A stretch of DNA of 64,000 nucleotides. It comes from Ancylothrix sp. D3o. GTDB taxonomy: Bacteria > Cyanobacteriota > Cyanobacteriia > Cyanobacteriales > Oscillatoriaceae. Of this stretch, positions 1-8,103 are shown piece by piece. The first letter of the stretch is position 1. Each line of letters starts with the position of its first letter. The DNA lies in contig NZ_JAMXEX010000002.1 of the NCBI RefSeq assembly GCF_025370775.1, forward strand, positions 248,001 through 312,000. The letters run 5' to 3'. A program made the position numbers and the translations under genes. Under the pieces are notes generated by a model, which was not told the origin of the DNA, did not search any database, and saw nothing but the letters and a program-made list of their open reading frames with translations.

Positions 1-690
1 AATAGAATTCCAGAGTCGCTGGAAGTCTTCTGTTCGTCCGATCTGAGTGTGTATTTCAATGGCATCTGGAAGCGCTGAAAACACCACCGGCACAAGGGCG
101 CTGGGGGTGAAAACATAGGAACGGGTGGAAATGTGTCCAATGGGGCACAAAGGCACACAGCGTCCGCAGCCGTAACAGCGTTCGTCTAAAACGCCTGAGT
201 ATGCCGGCAGCTTATCTGTAGGGGCTGGTTTATCGAGTTGGAAAGTTGGTGGCTTAAATGTCGATGAACCGCCCGGACTTCGGCGTGAGCCTACTTTGCT
301 CTGCTGTTGGTTAAATACTATGGCGTTTGCTGGACAAATACTTTCACAAGGGCGCGGACAGTCAGCCGGGCAAAGGTTAGGGTTAAATTCTGCTTTGCGG
401 AAATGGGGATCTTCCCCATCGTTTAAACTCACCATCAACAGCGGTGAGGGGTTTGGTTTAAACCCCCTACTTTGGGCTTTTGGGGCTAACTGATTAGCCG
501 TTTGTAGTGCTTCTTTTGCAGAGGCTATCACCGCTGGATCTGCTGCCACGTCGATGCAGTCTGCTCCTGCGAGTGCGTAAGCTAAAGTCAGATTTCTTAC
601 AGCGGGAAGGTGCTGGAAGCTAGCCCCACAAATGAGCTTGAACCAGTGGCCTTGTTGAAGTGAATTTAACGGCGAGTAAAAATCGTTCAC
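1..690 (-). CDS. ldpA: LdpA, iron-sulfur protein of circadian/light input (3' end cut off)
   Basis: The reverse strand reads from a GTG at 690 through the left window edge (230 codons). The N-terminus contains HWFKLICGASFQHLPAVRN, followed by a segment on light-period family lines (GADCIDVAADPAV). Two ferredoxin-like cysteine clusters are visible: CPADCPRPCESIC (about residues 100-112) and CYGCGRCVPLC (about residues 165-175). In Synechococcus, LdpA is a 4Fe-4S protein that senses redox or light and adjusts the circadian period; that role is family knowledge. The gene is oriented like ndhN, with the vWA cluster lying between them. No strong Shine-Dalgarno (SD) precedes the GTG, and the start was chosen from family likeness. 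Confidence 0.88.
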   Translation of the reverse strand, partial: MNDFYSPLNSLQQGHWFKLICGASFQHLPAVRNLTLAYALAGADCIDVAADPAVIASAKEALQTANQLAPKAQSRGFKPNPSPLLMVSLNDGEDPHFRKAEFNPNLCPADCPRPCESICPANAIVFNQQQSKVGSRRSPGGSSTFKPPTFQLDKPAPTDKLPAYSGVLDERCYGCGRCVPLCPIGHISTRSYVFTPSALVPVVFSALPDAIEIHTQIGRTEDFQRLWNSI

Positions 691-795
691 CCTTATATGC
701 TAATCTGCGGTTTCATAAATTGGTACAAGCTAACGAGATTTTTTCTCCGCTAAGCTTGGACTAGGCTGGGATTGTTGGCTAGTTAAGAATGTCGG

Positions 796-927
796 TTATT
801 TTTTAGTTGGGTGCTTTTTGTTGTCCATCTCAGGAATATTCACCCAATCACTCTCTACATTTAGGGCTGCTGTGTAGCGGTGGCAAATTTCTGCTTTGTT
901 TTTCCCTTCGAGAGAATTTGTCTTCAA
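796..927 (-). CDS. Possible 43-residue ORF or gene remnant in the ldpA-vWA gap
   Basis: The gap 691-1086 has no clear gene. In it, the reverse frame from a TTG at 927 reads 43 codons with ordinary protein composition (EICHRYTAALNVESDWVNI within it) and ends in a TAA at 796. An AAGAG lies upstream of the TTG. I recognise no family. It could be a small gene, the tail of a lost gene, or chance. Confidence 0.2.
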   Translation of the reverse strand: MKTNSLEGKNKAEICHRYTAALNVESDWVNIPEMDNKKHPTKK

Positions 928-1048
928 GCAAAGCTCTTATTTTTTGGTCATCCTTACTTTAGCAATAAATTTAAGTTTAAAAAAACATTTTATACAGGCG
1001 GCGTTGATTTTTTTAAAAGAATGCAGGTTGAAATAACAACGAATTTCT

Positions 1049-1079
1049 AAAACCCGGTTTTTCTGTCAAACCGGGTTTT
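1049..1079 (-). terminator. Intrinsic terminator of the vWA cluster
   Basis: A perfect 12-bp inverted repeat (AAAACCCGGTTT, 7-nt loop, AAACCGGGTTTT) starts 8 nt past the stop of the last vWA gene. On the minus strand the stem ends in a run of T. It would also limit transcription into ldpA. Confidence 0.75.
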
Positions 1080-1086
1080 GTAATGG

Positions 1087-1689
1087 TTAATCAGCAATCG
1101 CACTCATCAAAACTTCTGTAAGCGTCATGCCTTCCATATCATCAAGCGTGACGGTATCGACAATATCAAATTTAGCACCGGCACCCTGTAATTCATCATC
1201 AAGTGCTTTTAAAAAGCGGGTGGCGGTTGCATCGTTTCCTACTTGAATCATCGAAATAGCCAATTCTTCATCCCGATCCATTTTTCGAGAGGCTTCAATA
1301 ATTACTTTCATAACGGCGCGGCGATCATCTGGTTCGCCATCGGTAATGACTAAAATTGTTTCACCGTTGGGTTTTGTTTGACCGGCAGCTTTGCGTTTAA
1401 AATAATCATTGGTGGCATCTTCCAAAACAGCGGCTAAATTTGTTGTTCCTGACGGATCATTTTCTTGAAAAATTTGGGCAACTTTGCTAGATGTTACGTT
1501 TTCAAACCGGCGAAACCGGCCACTAAAAACATATAGCGTAATGCCATCCGGGTCAAATTGTTCGCATTTTCTCGCCACCGCCAGGGTAGACTCTTCTGCT
1601 GTTTGCCAACGATTTCTCCCCCCTGGTTGATCGGGGGTAGACATACTGCCACTTTTGTCAATAATTAAGGTATAATCGCGGTCTTGCAC
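1087..1689 (-). CDS. Single-domain vWA protein, copy 1
   Basis: This is a protein of about 200 residues made almost entirely of one vWA domain. The metal-ion-dependent adhesion site (MIDAS) is intact: DKSGSMS at residues 11-17, the Thr of GTTNL near the middle, and TDGEPDD further on. Such intracellular vWA domains (TerF/TerY-like) act in metal-dependent protein assembly; the partner here is unknown. I place the start at the GTG at 1689 rather than the ATG at 1707, because GGAAGGAGG sits 7 nt before the GTG and the resulting MQDRDYTLII matches the starts of the two paralogues. The longer form would translate through its own SD. It is the last gene of the minus-strand vWA run and precedes a terminator. 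Confidence 0.85.
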   Translation of the reverse strand: MQDRDYTLIIDKSGSMSTPDQPGGRNRWQTAEESTLAVARKCEQFDPDGITLYVFSGRFRRFENVTSSKVAQIFQENDPSGTTNLAAVLEDATNDYFKRKAAGQTKPNGETILVITDGEPDDRRAVMKVIIEASRKMDRDEELAISMIQVGNDATATRFLKALDDELQGAGAKFDIVDTVTLDDMEGMTLTEVLMSAIAD

Positions 1690-1797
1690 GAGAGATCCTC
1701 CTTCCATGATAGGAAATCCTTTTTTATTTATACGGGTTCTGTTTCTAGGGTAGCTAAAATTGTTATTTTTGGCAAAATTTTTCCCAAAAAGATTATG

Positions 1798-2217
1798 TTA
1801 GCTGCCTTGTAATGCTTGTAAATAGTCGATAGCTGCTTCAAGTTTAGATGGATATTTATAAGCAAATTCCTCAAACCATAGTCCCTCCTCAGAAAGCGGA
1901 TCTAATTTTTTGAGCCATTCTTCGGCTGGTTTTTTCAAGCCTTTTTTTTGCTGAGCAATTAATTGCTGTTGTTTGATTTGTTCTTGTTTAATTTCTTCTT
2001 GTTTTTTCAGTTCCTCTGCTTTTTCTTGTTCTTCATATTCAGCTTTAATTTGTTGCAATAAAAAATCTGTTTGGCTTGGTTTGCCGGCAGAAGTTTTCAC
2101 CGGCACTGTTGGAATTTGGGGGATAACCGGCTTTTGTGCTTGTTTGGGAAGCGCTGGGGGTTTTTCCGGCTGATATTCGGCTTTTAATTCTGCTAACAAG
2201 TCATCGATGGATTCCAT
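1798..2217 (-). CDS. Charged coiled-coil protein, Slr1339-like salt-stress family
   Basis: This is a 139-residue soluble protein. Its N-terminus MESIDDLLAELKAEYQ resembles the cyanobacterial family annotated as salt-stress protein Slr1339; that match is from memory. A Pro-rich linker (residues 18-45) precedes a Q/E/K-rich, probably coiled-coil segment (about 50-95) and a compact C-terminus with LDPLSEEGLWFEEFAYKYP. No membrane or signal segment is visible. It lies between two vWA genes on the same strand, with gaps of about 110 and 140 nt. The biochemical role is unknown. Confidence 0.6.
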   Translation of the reverse strand: MESIDDLLAELKAEYQPEKPPALPKQAQKPVIPQIPTVPVKTSAGKPSQTDFLLQQIKAEYEEQEKAEELKKQEEIKQEQIKQQQLIAQQKKGLKKPAEEWLKKLDPLSEEGLWFEEFAYKYPSKLEAAIDYLQALQGS

Positions 2218-2356
2218 AATCTTAACCTGAGAAATTATTAATTTCTTCTAATTTAGAGAAAGCCTCTAAGCTGTTAGGATGCTTGAGGCTTGCCCTACTG
2301 AATAATTCCGACACTCGCATCATTGATCAGGCAGTTTTCAGCTAGAAATAATGCCC

Positions 2357-3595
2357 TTAGTCGGAAATAGCTTTGAGTAAAACTTCGGAAAGTGTCATGT
2401 CTTCCATATCCTCAATCGTCAGAGTATCAATGATGTCAAATTTAGCGCCAATTTTTTGCAAATCATCATCTAGCGCTTTGAGAAATTGAGTGGCGGTTGC
2501 ATCCGTGCCCACCTGAATTAAAGAAATAGCTAACTCTTCATCTTTATCTATTTTACCAGAAGCTTCAATAATCACCCGCATTACTGCTTTGCGGTCGTCT
2601 GGTTCCCCATCTGTTACAACTAAAATTGTTTCACCATTTAATTTTGTTTTCCCGGCTGCTTTGTTGGTAAAATAATTATTCAAAGCATCTTGAAGCACAG
2701 AAGCTAAATCGGTTCTGCCTACCGGCTCATTTTCTATAAAAATCTGCTCTACTTTACTAGATGTGACATTTTCGTAGCGTTTAAACTTGCCAGAAAACAT
2801 ATAAACAGTAATTCCATCAGGGTCTAAATCTTCGCATTTTCTTGCTAAAGCTAGGGTAGATTCTTGCATAACCTCCCATCGCGTTTTTCCCCCTGTTTGA
2901 TCTCGCGTAGACATACTGCCGCTTTTATCAATAATCAGTGTATAATCGCGTTCTGTTATAGAAACTCCTGTTTTTTTACCGGTCATTTGTTTTTCCTCAC
3001 TTGCTACGTTGACGACTACCTGACTGACAGTTTTATTTCCAATTTCTTCAGCGGTGACTGTTTGAGAAATTTTAAACTTAGGGCCGGTTTTCTCAATTTC
3101 CTGAGTGAGGTGTTTTAAGAATTCCGTCGCTTCCCTATCCCTACCTATCTGAATAAAGAAAATCTCTAATTCCTTAGCTTTCTCCATTCGGTTAGTAGCT
3201 TCTACCACGACTTTAGTAATTGCATTTGGATCGCTTTCCCCATCTGTAATTACAAAGATAGCTTCTCCATTTAACTTGGTCTGACCCCTGGCTTTTCTTG
3301 TAAAATAGCTATCAGTTGCATTTTTTAAAACCCCTGCTGTATTAGTACCGCCACCTGGTTTATTACTTGTAAAAATTTCCGCTACGGTTGCAGATTGGAT
3401 GTTATCATAGCATTCCCACTTATCTGAAAACAGGTAAATAGTAATGCCATCTGGATCGAAGGTTTCACATTGACTGGCTAGGGCTAAGGCTGCTTCCTGT
3501 GCCGCCACCCACCGGCTTTTCCCATCAAGTATATCGGTAGCATTCATACTGCCACTTTTGTCAATAATCAGCGTGTAATCACGATCTTGTAGCAT
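2357..3595 (-). CDS. Tandem vWA protein with two vWA domains
   Basis: The 412 residues form two vWA domains, about 1-200 and 217-412. Each has its own MIDAS (DKSGSMN and TDGESD in the first; DKSGSMS and TDGEPDD in the second). The second domain is much closer to the single-domain neighbours on either side than to the first domain, which points to fusion after duplication. At the junction an ATG at 2986 (residue 204) is preceded at 8 nt by GAGG, so a separate second-domain product could also be made. The start at 3595 gives MLQDRDYTLIIDKSGSM, matching the paralogues. No phosphatase or kinase of the kind seen in ter clusters is adjacent. Confidence 0.88.
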   Translation of the reverse strand: MLQDRDYTLIIDKSGSMNATDILDGKSRWVAAQEAALALASQCETFDPDGITIYLFSDKWECYDNIQSATVAEIFTSNKPGGGTNTAGVLKNATDSYFTRKARGQTKLNGEAIFVITDGESDPNAITKVVVEATNRMEKAKELEIFFIQIGRDREATEFLKHLTQEIEKTGPKFKISQTVTAEEIGNKTVSQVVVNVASEEKQMTGKKTGVSITERDYTLIIDKSGSMSTRDQTGGKTRWEVMQESTLALARKCEDLDPDGITVYMFSGKFKRYENVTSSKVEQIFIENEPVGRTDLASVLQDALNNYFTNKAAGKTKLNGETILVVTDGEPDDRKAVMRVIIEASGKIDKDEELAISLIQVGTDATATQFLKALDDDLQKIGAKFDIIDTLTIEDMEDMTLSEVLLKAISD

Positions 3596-3727
3596 GGCGA
3601 TGCCCTGTGCTTATTGAGGTTTACACGATTGTACAGTTTCATGGCGGGAAGCCCAATCATAAATTTTGATGGAGATGATAGAATGACAGCCTCGTAGTTA
3701 TACCCCAGCCAAAATTTCCTTAGCTAT

Positions 3728-4333
3728 TTAGTCTGTAATGGCATTAAGTAATACTTCTGAAAGTGTCATGTCTTCCATATCATCCATTGTTACGGTATCA
3801 ACGATATCAAATTTAGCACCGGCACTTTGTAAGTCGTCATCCAAGGCTTTTAAAAATTGTTTAGCAGTTGCATCGGTTCCTACCTGCACAAAAGATATGG
3901 CTAATTCTTCATCTCTATCCATTTGGCGAGAGGCTTCAATAATTACGCGCATAACGGCTTTACGATCATCTGGTTCGCCATCAGTTACGACTAAAATTGT
4001 TTCGCCGTTTTGTTTTGTTTGACCGCTACGTTTGCGTTTAAAATAATCATTAAGGGCGTCTTCGAGTACACCGGCTAAATTTGTGGTGCCGGAGGGTTCA
4101 TTTTCTTGGAATAGTTGAGTGACGCGATTTGCTGTAACATTTTCATAGCGTTTAAACCGACCAGAAAACAGATAAACTGTTAATCCATCCGGGTCTAATT
4201 CTTCACATTTGCTGGCTAAAGCAAGGGTTGATTCTTGCATGACTGTCCAGCGGCTTTTGTTGCCGGCTTGGTCTTTGGTTGCCATGCTGCCGCTTTTGTC
4301 GATAATTAAAGTATAATCTCTGTTTTGTAGCAT
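3728..4333 (-). CDS. Single-domain vWA protein, copy 3
   Basis: This is a vWA protein of about 201 residues with intact MIDAS residues (DKSGSMA, GTTNL, TDGEPDD). It is highly similar to the protein at 1087-1689 and to the C-terminal half of the tandem protein. Possible starts are the TTG at 4357, the ATG at 4339 and the ATG at 4333. I prefer 4333 because it gives MLQNRDYTLII, aligned with the paralogues, with AAGGA 9 nt upstream. It is the first gene of the vWA run; the 3' side of ndhN and a set of repeats lie upstream. Confidence 0.85.
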   Translation of the reverse strand: MLQNRDYTLIIDKSGSMATKDQAGNKSRWTVMQESTLALASKCEELDPDGLTVYLFSGRFKRYENVTANRVTQLFQENEPSGTTNLAGVLEDALNDYFKRKRSGQTKQNGETILVVTDGEPDDRKAVMRVIIEASRQMDRDEELAISFVQVGTDATAKQFLKALDDDLQSAGAKFDIVDTVTMDDMEDMTLSEVLLNAITD

Positions 4334-4420
4334 ATCCATTTTTCCTTTTTTCTCCAAGATTTATTATTCGGTTGTGTAGCCACCAATTCCACCGATTGAA
4401 ATCCGTGGCTACAGGAAGAA

Positions 4421-4608
4421 AACCCCCTTTGGGGGTTGAAAACAAAACGCAATCTTCACCTAACCTCAACCCCCGGAGGAGGTTTTTTAGTTGTGTAGAG
4501 GCCGGTTAAAACCGGTGGCTTAATTAAACACAATCCTCAACGATAACCTCAACCCCCGGAGGGGGTTTTTTAGTTGTGTAGACGCCGATTTTAACCGGTG
4601 GCTTAATT
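4421..4608. repeat. Hairpin repeats between ndhN and the vWA cluster
   Basis: Two 65-bp copies, 4461-4525 and 4544-4608, differ at only a few positions. Each joins a CCCCC-GGA-GGGGG-type hairpin followed by TTTTTT to a second small hairpin around CCGGTT/AACCGG. A degraded third copy with AACCCCC/GGGGGTT at 4421-4437 lies to the left. The T-runs are on the plus strand, while both flanking genes are on the minus strand. These are therefore probably dispersed repeat units rather than a dedicated terminator. Confidence 0.7.
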
Positions 4609-4624
4609 GATGGGTTTGTCCTAA

Positions 4625-5101
4625 TTAAGCTGCTGCTAAAGCCTCTTTAAGAGGTTTCCAACTAAATACCCGGTCGCCACCCATTTCAATGATAATTTTT
4701 ACTTTGGGTTGAATTTTGGGTAAGTTAATCAAGTATTCGATTTCTTGACGTGAGAGCATAGCGCCTTCCAAAATCCACAATACCAAACCTTTTGATTTGG
4801 GGGGTAGGTTTTGCAGTTGGGTATCGATGAGAGGGGGTACAAAATATACATAGCCGACGGCGGCGCCGGTGCTGGAGCTTTTTTTGCCGAGGTGTGGGGG
4901 ACGGATACCGTGAACGCCGGTGAGATAGGCGGATAAGTCGCCTAAACCACGAGATGACAGGTTATAGGTAGTATAACCTCTGGCGCGGATGCGGCGTTGA
5001 TAGCGTCCTTCGGAGCCGCCTTCAAGCGGTGCGTAGACGGCGACTGCGCCGTTATTTTCGAGATCCCGAATTAATCCGCCGCCGGTGGTGATGAGTGCCA
5101 T
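4625..5101 (-). CDS. ndhN: NAD(P)H-quinone oxidoreductase subunit N
   Basis: The 158-residue protein carries the NdhN signature: GAVAVYAPLEGGSEGRYQRR near the start, then RGLGDLSAYLTGVHGIRPPH and LPPKSKGLVLWILEG. NdhN is a peripheral subunit of the thylakoid NDH-1 complex, specific to cyanobacteria and plastids, which serves cyclic electron flow and respiration. The ATG at 5101 gives the usual N-terminus MALITTG. It lies on the same strand as ldpA, 3.9 kb away, with the vWA genes in between. A window annotated as ndhN-ldpA in related genomes would fit, but that is from memory. Confidence 0.95.
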   Translation of the reverse strand: MALITTGGGLIRDLENNGAVAVYAPLEGGSEGRYQRRIRARGYTTYNLSSRGLGDLSAYLTGVHGIRPPHLGKKSSSTGAAVGYVYFVPPLIDTQLQNLPPKSKGLVLWILEGAMLSRQEIEYLINLPKIQPKVKIIIEMGGDRVFSWKPLKEALAAA

Positions 5102-5358
5102 AAGCGTTTTATTTGCCTATCTATAGATTTGTTAAGGGATATTAATATTTTACCCTGAATGGGGGCCGGTGTGGTTTTGTGAAAAAAAAGTAGTTGACAT
5201 AGAGTTTTTTTTCTTTGTAAAAAGATTTTTAACCGCCATTGACAAGAAGTGATAGGGCTGGCATCATGGCTAGAGAAGAATAAAGAATATAAATATAAAA
5301 TTCGGCAAAAATTTTTTCGTTTTACAGTTTTTAGCAATAGTGCTTAAGAAACACAAAG

Positions 5359-5598
5359 ATGGCTAGATATGCTAAATCAATTATCAGTGAAATTTGCAAC
5401 CGGCTACGGTAACTCGGCCAGGCGGTGGAAAACCTGGTTACTTCTTATTCGGATGTGTTTAAAGACTCGCAAATTCAAGCGTGAGTAGAGACATTCCGTC
5501 AGGCTCATAAGGAGGCATCCAAGAGGCTAGAGGCTCCTCCCTTAAGTATCCGCAGGAGTGGTAAAATCTTTTCGGGTAAGTCAAAAGCTTTATGTTTG
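5359..5598 (+). pseudogene. Broken N-terminal fragment of a dynamin-like P-loop GTPase
   Basis: One continuous frame from an ATG at 5359 reads MARYAKSIISEICNRLR, a TAA (5410), LGQAVENLVTSYSDVFKDSQ..QA, a TGA (5482), then VETFRQAHKEASKRLEAPPL and a degraded FSGKS. The last part looks like the start of a Walker A motif as found in bacterial dynamin-like GTPases just after such a helical lead-in. The first stop would be a single C-to-T change from CAA. The frame runs without shift into the methyltransferase that follows, so the rest of the GTPase seems to have been replaced by the R-M genes. Family assignment is inference from the pattern. Confidence 0.5.
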
Positions 5599-7080
5599 AT
5601 GTATTACGATTTACTCAAAAATAAATACATGATTGTGAAAGAAGAACAGACTTTTCCCCCTTCCCAAAAAAGACACGCGCTTTATGACAAGTTTCAGGCC
5701 AAAATTAGCGCTAATTCTCATTTAACCAGGAGTTTAGTCAGTTTCCAAGCTAATAAACAAAGGCGCTTCTCTGGTTGGTTTAAATATAAAGAAGGCTTTT
5801 CCGAACAACTGGTTAATTACCTCCTTGAAAAATTAAAACCCCAACCCGGAATTTTACTAGATCCGTTTGCCGGCACCGGCACAGCCTTATTTGCAGCCAA
5901 TGCGTTAGGATGGCAAACTCAAGGCATAGAATTATTGCCCGTCGGAGTTTATTCTATCCAAGCACGTCAGATAGCCCAAAACATTAATATTGCAGCTTTC
6001 AAAACAGCCGTTGCTGAAATTATCCCTCTTAATTTTACCGACTATTACGATGAAAAATACAGCCTCCAACATATCCCAATTACCCAAGGTGCCTTTGCAC
6101 CGGCAGAAGAAAAACAACTCACCGGGTATCTTGCCTATTGCCAAAAATATGTAGAAAATTCAGACATCCGCACCCTTCTACTTTATGCCGCTTTTTGTAT
6201 TCTCGAAGACATCAGCTACACCCGCAAAGACGGTCAATATTTACGCTGGGATTATCGCGCCGGTCGTTCTCAAGCAAAAAAACAATTTACGAAACCAGAA
6301 ATTTATCCTTTTAAAATAGCTATTCAGCGAAAATTAACCCAAATTACCCAAGATTTGCAGCCAGATAACTTTCAACAACTCAGCTTATTTACCCCTCTTT
6401 TTGAAATAGAATCTAATCATATAAAAACAAAAGAGCCGGTTTTATATCAAGGTTCTTGTCTCGAAATACTACCAACAATGCCGGCGCAAAGTATCGATTT
6501 TGTCTTAACTTCCCCACCCTATGCAAACCGCTATGATTACACCCGCACCTACGCCCTTGAATTAGTGTTTTTAGGATGCAAAGAAGAGAAAGTAAAACAG
6601 CTTCGTCAAGCCATGCTTTCCTGCACAGTCGAAAATAAAGACAAGCAGGATTATTTAAAGCAAATTTATACCAATCAAGCACGGTTACAAGATTTTTTAA
6701 AGATAGAATCCACCTTTGAAAAACAGGAAGCCTTGCAAGAAGTATTAGAGGTATTAGAACTTTATCGCCAGCAAGGAAAGCTAAACAACAGCAATATTAC
6801 TAGAATGCTGCGGAATTACTTTTATGAAATGAGTTTCGTCATCTATGAGTTAGCCCGACTTATCAAACCAGGTGGTATAATTGCAATGGTAAATGATAAT
6901 GTGCAGTATGCCGGGGAAGAAGTGCCGGTGGATTTAATTTTATGCGACATTGCAGAAAGTTTTGGTTTAAGTGTGCGCCACATTTGGACATTAGAAAGAG
7001 GCAAAGGAAATAGTAGTCAGCAAATGGGAAATCATGGCCGCTCAGAAATTCGTAAATCTGTCTATATTTGGGAAAAATGA
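5599..7080 (+). CDS. DNA methyltransferase of a restriction-modification pair
   Basis: This is an amino-methyltransferase of about 493 residues (N6-adenine or N4-cytosine). The AdoMet-binding motif LLDPFAGTGTALFAA is at about residues 87-100 and the catalytic TSPPYANRYDY at about 304-314. Finding motif I first, with a ~200-residue insert before the SPPY, sets the motif order; the insert may include the target-recognition region. C-terminal RLIKPGGIIAMVNDNVQYAG completes the fold. The ATG at 5599 has no clear SD, and the ATG at 5629 is an alternative. It overlaps the endonuclease gene by ATGA at 7077-7080, so the two are coupled. The sequence specificity cannot be read from the sequence. Confidence 0.85.
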   Translation: MYYDLLKNKYMIVKEEQTFPPSQKRHALYDKFQAKISANSHLTRSLVSFQANKQRRFSGWFKYKEGFSEQLVNYLLEKLKPQPGILLDPFAGTGTALFAANALGWQTQGIELLPVGVYSIQARQIAQNINIAAFKTAVAEIIPLNFTDYYDEKYSLQHIPITQGAFAPAEEKQLTGYLAYCQKYVENSDIRTLLLYAAFCILEDISYTRKDGQYLRWDYRAGRSQAKKQFTKPEIYPFKIAIQRKLTQITQDLQPDNFQQLSLFTPLFEIESNHIKTKEPVLYQGSCLEILPTMPAQSIDFVLTSPPYANRYDYTRTYALELVFLGCKEEKVKQLRQAMLSCTVENKDKQDYLKQIYTNQARLQDFLKIESTFEKQEALQEVLEVLELYRQQGKLNNSNITRMLRNYFYEMSFVIYELARLIKPGGIIAMVNDNVQYAGEEVPVDLILCDIAESFGLSVRHIWTLERGKGNSSQQMGNHGRSEIRKSVYIWEK

Positions 7081-8000
7081 ACTCAGCAGAAACCCACCGC
7101 ATCAATTATCGTCTCCGATCCACATTCTTTTATCGCAAATTAAAAGAATATCAAACTCTATCCTTTCCTATTAAACTTACTGAACTGGCATCAGTAGCCT
7201 GTTTATATAATTGGGAAGAAAGGCAAAATTGGGGCATTGTAGAAGATGCCTTTGCTTACATTAATACCCAGGATAACTTGCAACTCATCGAAGTTTTCTG
7301 TCATCCGCGATTAATCCGAGAACACCCTCCCCTCATTGCATATTATCGCAATATTTCCGCTCTTTCTCAAAAAGCTGTTAAGTATTTAGTAAAAGTTGAC
7401 GTTAAACCCATAGAAAATGACCAAGAAAACCGTTATCCCCTAACTGACTCCCAAGCACACCAACTTTCTCTACTTTTTAATGAACACATTTCCCTGATTA
7501 TAGCAAGCTCCATAGAAAGTTTTAGCAAAGAGGAACTTTATGGATTATTACTTGCATCCACCGGCGCTCAAATAGATGGATCTTGGCGTAATGCTATCGG
7601 GGAAGAAGCAGAAAAAGTCATTCAGCGTCTTCTTATAAAAGAAGCAAAAGAACGCAATCTTTTAGCAGCCTTTATTCCTCGCACCGGCACAGCCATTGAA
7701 GTGTTTAATCCTGTTCACTTAGAAGAACAATTAGGAAATATTCAGCGATATCGTGGGTTCATATTAAATAATCAAACATCAATACTTTTTTCCAGTGAGC
7801 CTGACGTATCCCTTCTTAGCCCTCCAGGTGCAACAGTTGGTGTAATTGAAGTCAAAGGAGGCGCAGACCCAGCGGGAGCACTGGAGCGTTATGGTGCAGC
7901 TAAAAAATCTTTTGAAAAAAGCTTGCAGGAAAATCCATCACTCATCACTATTTTAGTGGCGAGTTGTATTACTTCTGAGGTTCGTTCGAGTGGAAAATGA
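7077..8000 (+). CDS. PD-(D/E)XK restriction endonuclease, C-terminus frameshifted
   Basis: The start is the ATG at 7077, overlapping the methyltransferase stop. The core EPDVSLLSPPG...GVIEVKGGADP (about residues 240-265) fits a PD-(D/E)XK nuclease, with D and E-x-K as metal ligands. The length and layout recall type II enzymes such as the XcyI group, but I cannot confirm that. The frame stops at 8000. The following bases in the +1 frame (7990-8103) clearly continue the protein as VENDSTISIYFNLTEIL and on to a TAA. A one-base insertion near 7980-7990 therefore removes the last ~35 residues. The enzyme may be weakened or dead, leaving a protective methyltransferase. Confidence 0.7.
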   Translation: MNSAETHRINYRLRSTFFYRKLKEYQTLSFPIKLTELASVACLYNWEERQNWGIVEDAFAYINTQDNLQLIEVFCHPRLIREHPPLIAYYRNISALSQKAVKYLVKVDVKPIENDQENRYPLTDSQAHQLSLLFNEHISLIIASSIESFSKEELYGLLLASTGAQIDGSWRNAIGEEAEKVIQRLLIKEAKERNLLAAFIPRTGTAIEVFNPVHLEEQLGNIQRYRGFILNNQTSILFSSEPDVSLLSPPGATVGVIEVKGGADPAGALERYGAAKKSFEKSLQENPSLITILVASCITSEVRSSGK

Positions 8001-8103
8001 CTCAACGATTTCGATTTATTTCAATTTAACCGAAATTTTATCTGAAAATTCAACAGCTTATCAGCAGTTTGTCCAAAAAGTTTTTTCCTTATTGGGTGCA
8101 TAA
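7990..8103 (+). pseudogene. Detached C-terminal tail of the restriction endonuclease
   Basis: The frame from 7990 to the TAA at 8101-8103 encodes about 37 residues with normal protein composition (ending in YQQFVQKVFSLLGA). It directly continues the endonuclease reading frame after a +1 shift. A sequencing error cannot be excluded. Confidence 0.6.

Noticed and set aside
5071-5337. Minus-strand frame upstream of ndhN
   Set aside because: It runs into the start of ndhN in another frame, and its Lys/Phe/Ser-rich text reflects AT-rich leader DNA.
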